Assembly (NCBI GenBank): GCA_902782885.1
Contig: CACZOW010000086.1
Location: 1 to 5,117 of the forward strand
Reading direction: 5' to 3'
Length of the DNA: 5,117 nt
DNA from: an uncultured Ruminococcus sp.
GTDB lineage: Bacteria > Bacillota > Clostridia > UBA1212 > UBA1255
Below the pieces are notes generated by a model. That model saw only the letters and a program-made list of their open reading frames with translations. It had not been told where the DNA came from and searched no databases. Positions 4,369 through 5,117 of the stretch are shown here, one piece after another. The position numbers and the translations under genes are program-made. Position 1 is the stretch's first letter. Each line of letters opens with the position of its first letter.

Positions 4369-5117
4369 ATGTTAAAAATAGATAATTCGGTCAATACTGC
4401 GCCTCGTAGCGGGAACGCGCCGGAAGAAAACGAGCAGAAGCGTAAGACGTGGTTTAACGCCGACTTCTTCAAAGTGCGCTGGCTGCTGGTGCTGTACGAT
4501 TTTATTCTTTTTGCGATCATGGGCGTGTGCATGACGTTCCTGTACAAACGCTGCATCAAGACGCCCAGCTCGCACAAACAGTTTTTGCTGACGCTGCTGG
4601 TCATTTACGGCGTGCTGTTCATTGTGCGCTTCCTGTTCACGATCTACCGTCAGGTGTGGCGCTACGGCGGCGTGGAGTCGTATATTCGGCTGTACATATC
4701 GGATACCATCGCCTGCGTGATCTTCTATCTGGGCGAGCGGCTGCTGATGAGGACGCACGTGTCGTTCATCTGGCTGCTGTCCGTTTTCTGCGTGAACCTG
4801 CTGCTTTCGCTGTTCACCCGCATCATGTACCGCTACCTGTATAAGAGTTACAATCTCAACACGCGCGGCGGGCGCTTCAAATATTTAGTTCTGCGTCTGA
4901 TGACCCTGGACAAGATCAAGGCGGACAACGCCGAGCAGGCGATGGGTTCGCTGAAAAAGATCAATATTGCCATCATCGGCGCGGGCAATACGGGCGTTGC
5001 CCTCGCGGGCGAACTTAAAAACCTCAGCGACTCGCCGTATTACCCCGTACTGTTCGTTGACATCAGCGCGGAGAAGACCGGCCGCATAATCAGCGGCATC
5101 CCCGTCATCAGCGAAAA
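4369..5117 (+). CDS. Membrane-bound FlaA1/CapD/EpsC-like nucleotide-sugar dehydratase/epimerase, partial (N-terminal 249 residues)
   Basis: The frame runs open from ATG 4369 off the right edge: 249 complete codons and no stop. A charged cytoplasmic start (1-36) is followed by four predicted membrane helices (about 37-58, 72-93, 106-124 and 132-150). The second is followed by IYRQVWRYGGVESYIRLY, a signature of the CapD membrane region. After a linker comes KINIAIIGAGNTGVALAGEL, with the dinucleotide-binding GAGNTG at 204-209. Next is the VLFVDISAEKTGRIISGIPVIS stretch, typical of the first Rossmann domain of this family. Full members are about 600 residues, so the catalytic short-chain-dehydrogenase domain lies beyond the window. 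They convert UDP-GlcNAc-type sugars for capsule, exopolysaccharide or protein glycosylation. Exact reaction unknown here. This gene may open a polysaccharide cluster to the right. Confidence 0.9.
   Translation, partial: MLKIDNSVNTAPRSGNAPEENEQKRKTWFNADFFKVRWLLVLYDFILFAIMGVCMTFLYKRCIKTPSSHKQFLLTLLVIYGVLFIVRFLFTIYRQVWRYGGVESYIRLYISDTIACVIFYLGERLLMRTHVSFIWLLSVFCVNLLLSLFTRIMYRYLYKSYNLNTRGGRFKYLVLRLMTLDKIKADNAEQAMGSLKKINIAIIGAGNTGVALAGELKNLSDSPYYPVLFVDISAEKTGRIISGIPVISE

Noticed and set aside
4372..4758. Minus-strand open frames opposite the capD-like gene
   Set aside because: The plus strand encodes four membrane helices and a GAGNTG Rossmann motif. The minus frames are Gln/His-rich shadows.

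Overview
This 5.1-kb window is ordinary-looking chromosomal DNA. It is most likely from a moderately GC-rich Clostridia-type Firmicute. I infer this from the strong AGGAG-type ribosome binding sites, the sigma-A-like promoters, an ECF sigma factor paired with a membrane anti-sigma protein that lacks the zinc-finger motif, and a lipoprotein with a Gram-positive-style signal peptide. No exact species call is possible from the sequence alone. I see no RNA gene, CRISPR array, insertion sequence or phage gene.

Layout: positions 1-194 hold no gene. They contain an AT-rich hairpin and short direct repeats. Five genes then lie on the minus strand, transcribed right to left. In transcription order they are a YebC/PmpR-family protein (4183-3458) closed by a very clear intrinsic terminator (3371-3404), a HAD-superfamily phosphatase (3268-2618), an ECF sigma factor with a GTG start (2525-1962), a single-pass membrane protein that is probably its anti-sigma factor (1969-842, overlapping the sigma gene by 8 nt), and a lipoprotein resembling only the N-terminal part of an ABC-transporter solute-binding protein (809-195). 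A sixth gene runs the other way from 4369 off the right edge. It is the N-terminal membrane part and Rossmann entry of a FlaA1/CapD/EpsC-type nucleotide-sugar dehydratase/epimerase.

Regulation: yebC and the capD-like gene are fired from back-to-back sigma-A-like promoters whose -35 boxes are only 6 bp apart (4252-4315). The capD-like transcript would begin with a perfect 9-bp stem-loop. The sigma/anti-sigma/lipoprotein block has a plausible ECF-type (autoregulatory) promoter just upstream of the sigma gene. The most interesting part is this three-gene unit. A sigma factor, a membrane-bound regulator with a large outer domain and a short sugar-binding-protein-like lipoprotein could together form an envelope or ligand sensing module. 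That is inference: the lipoprotein may simply be a degraded remnant.
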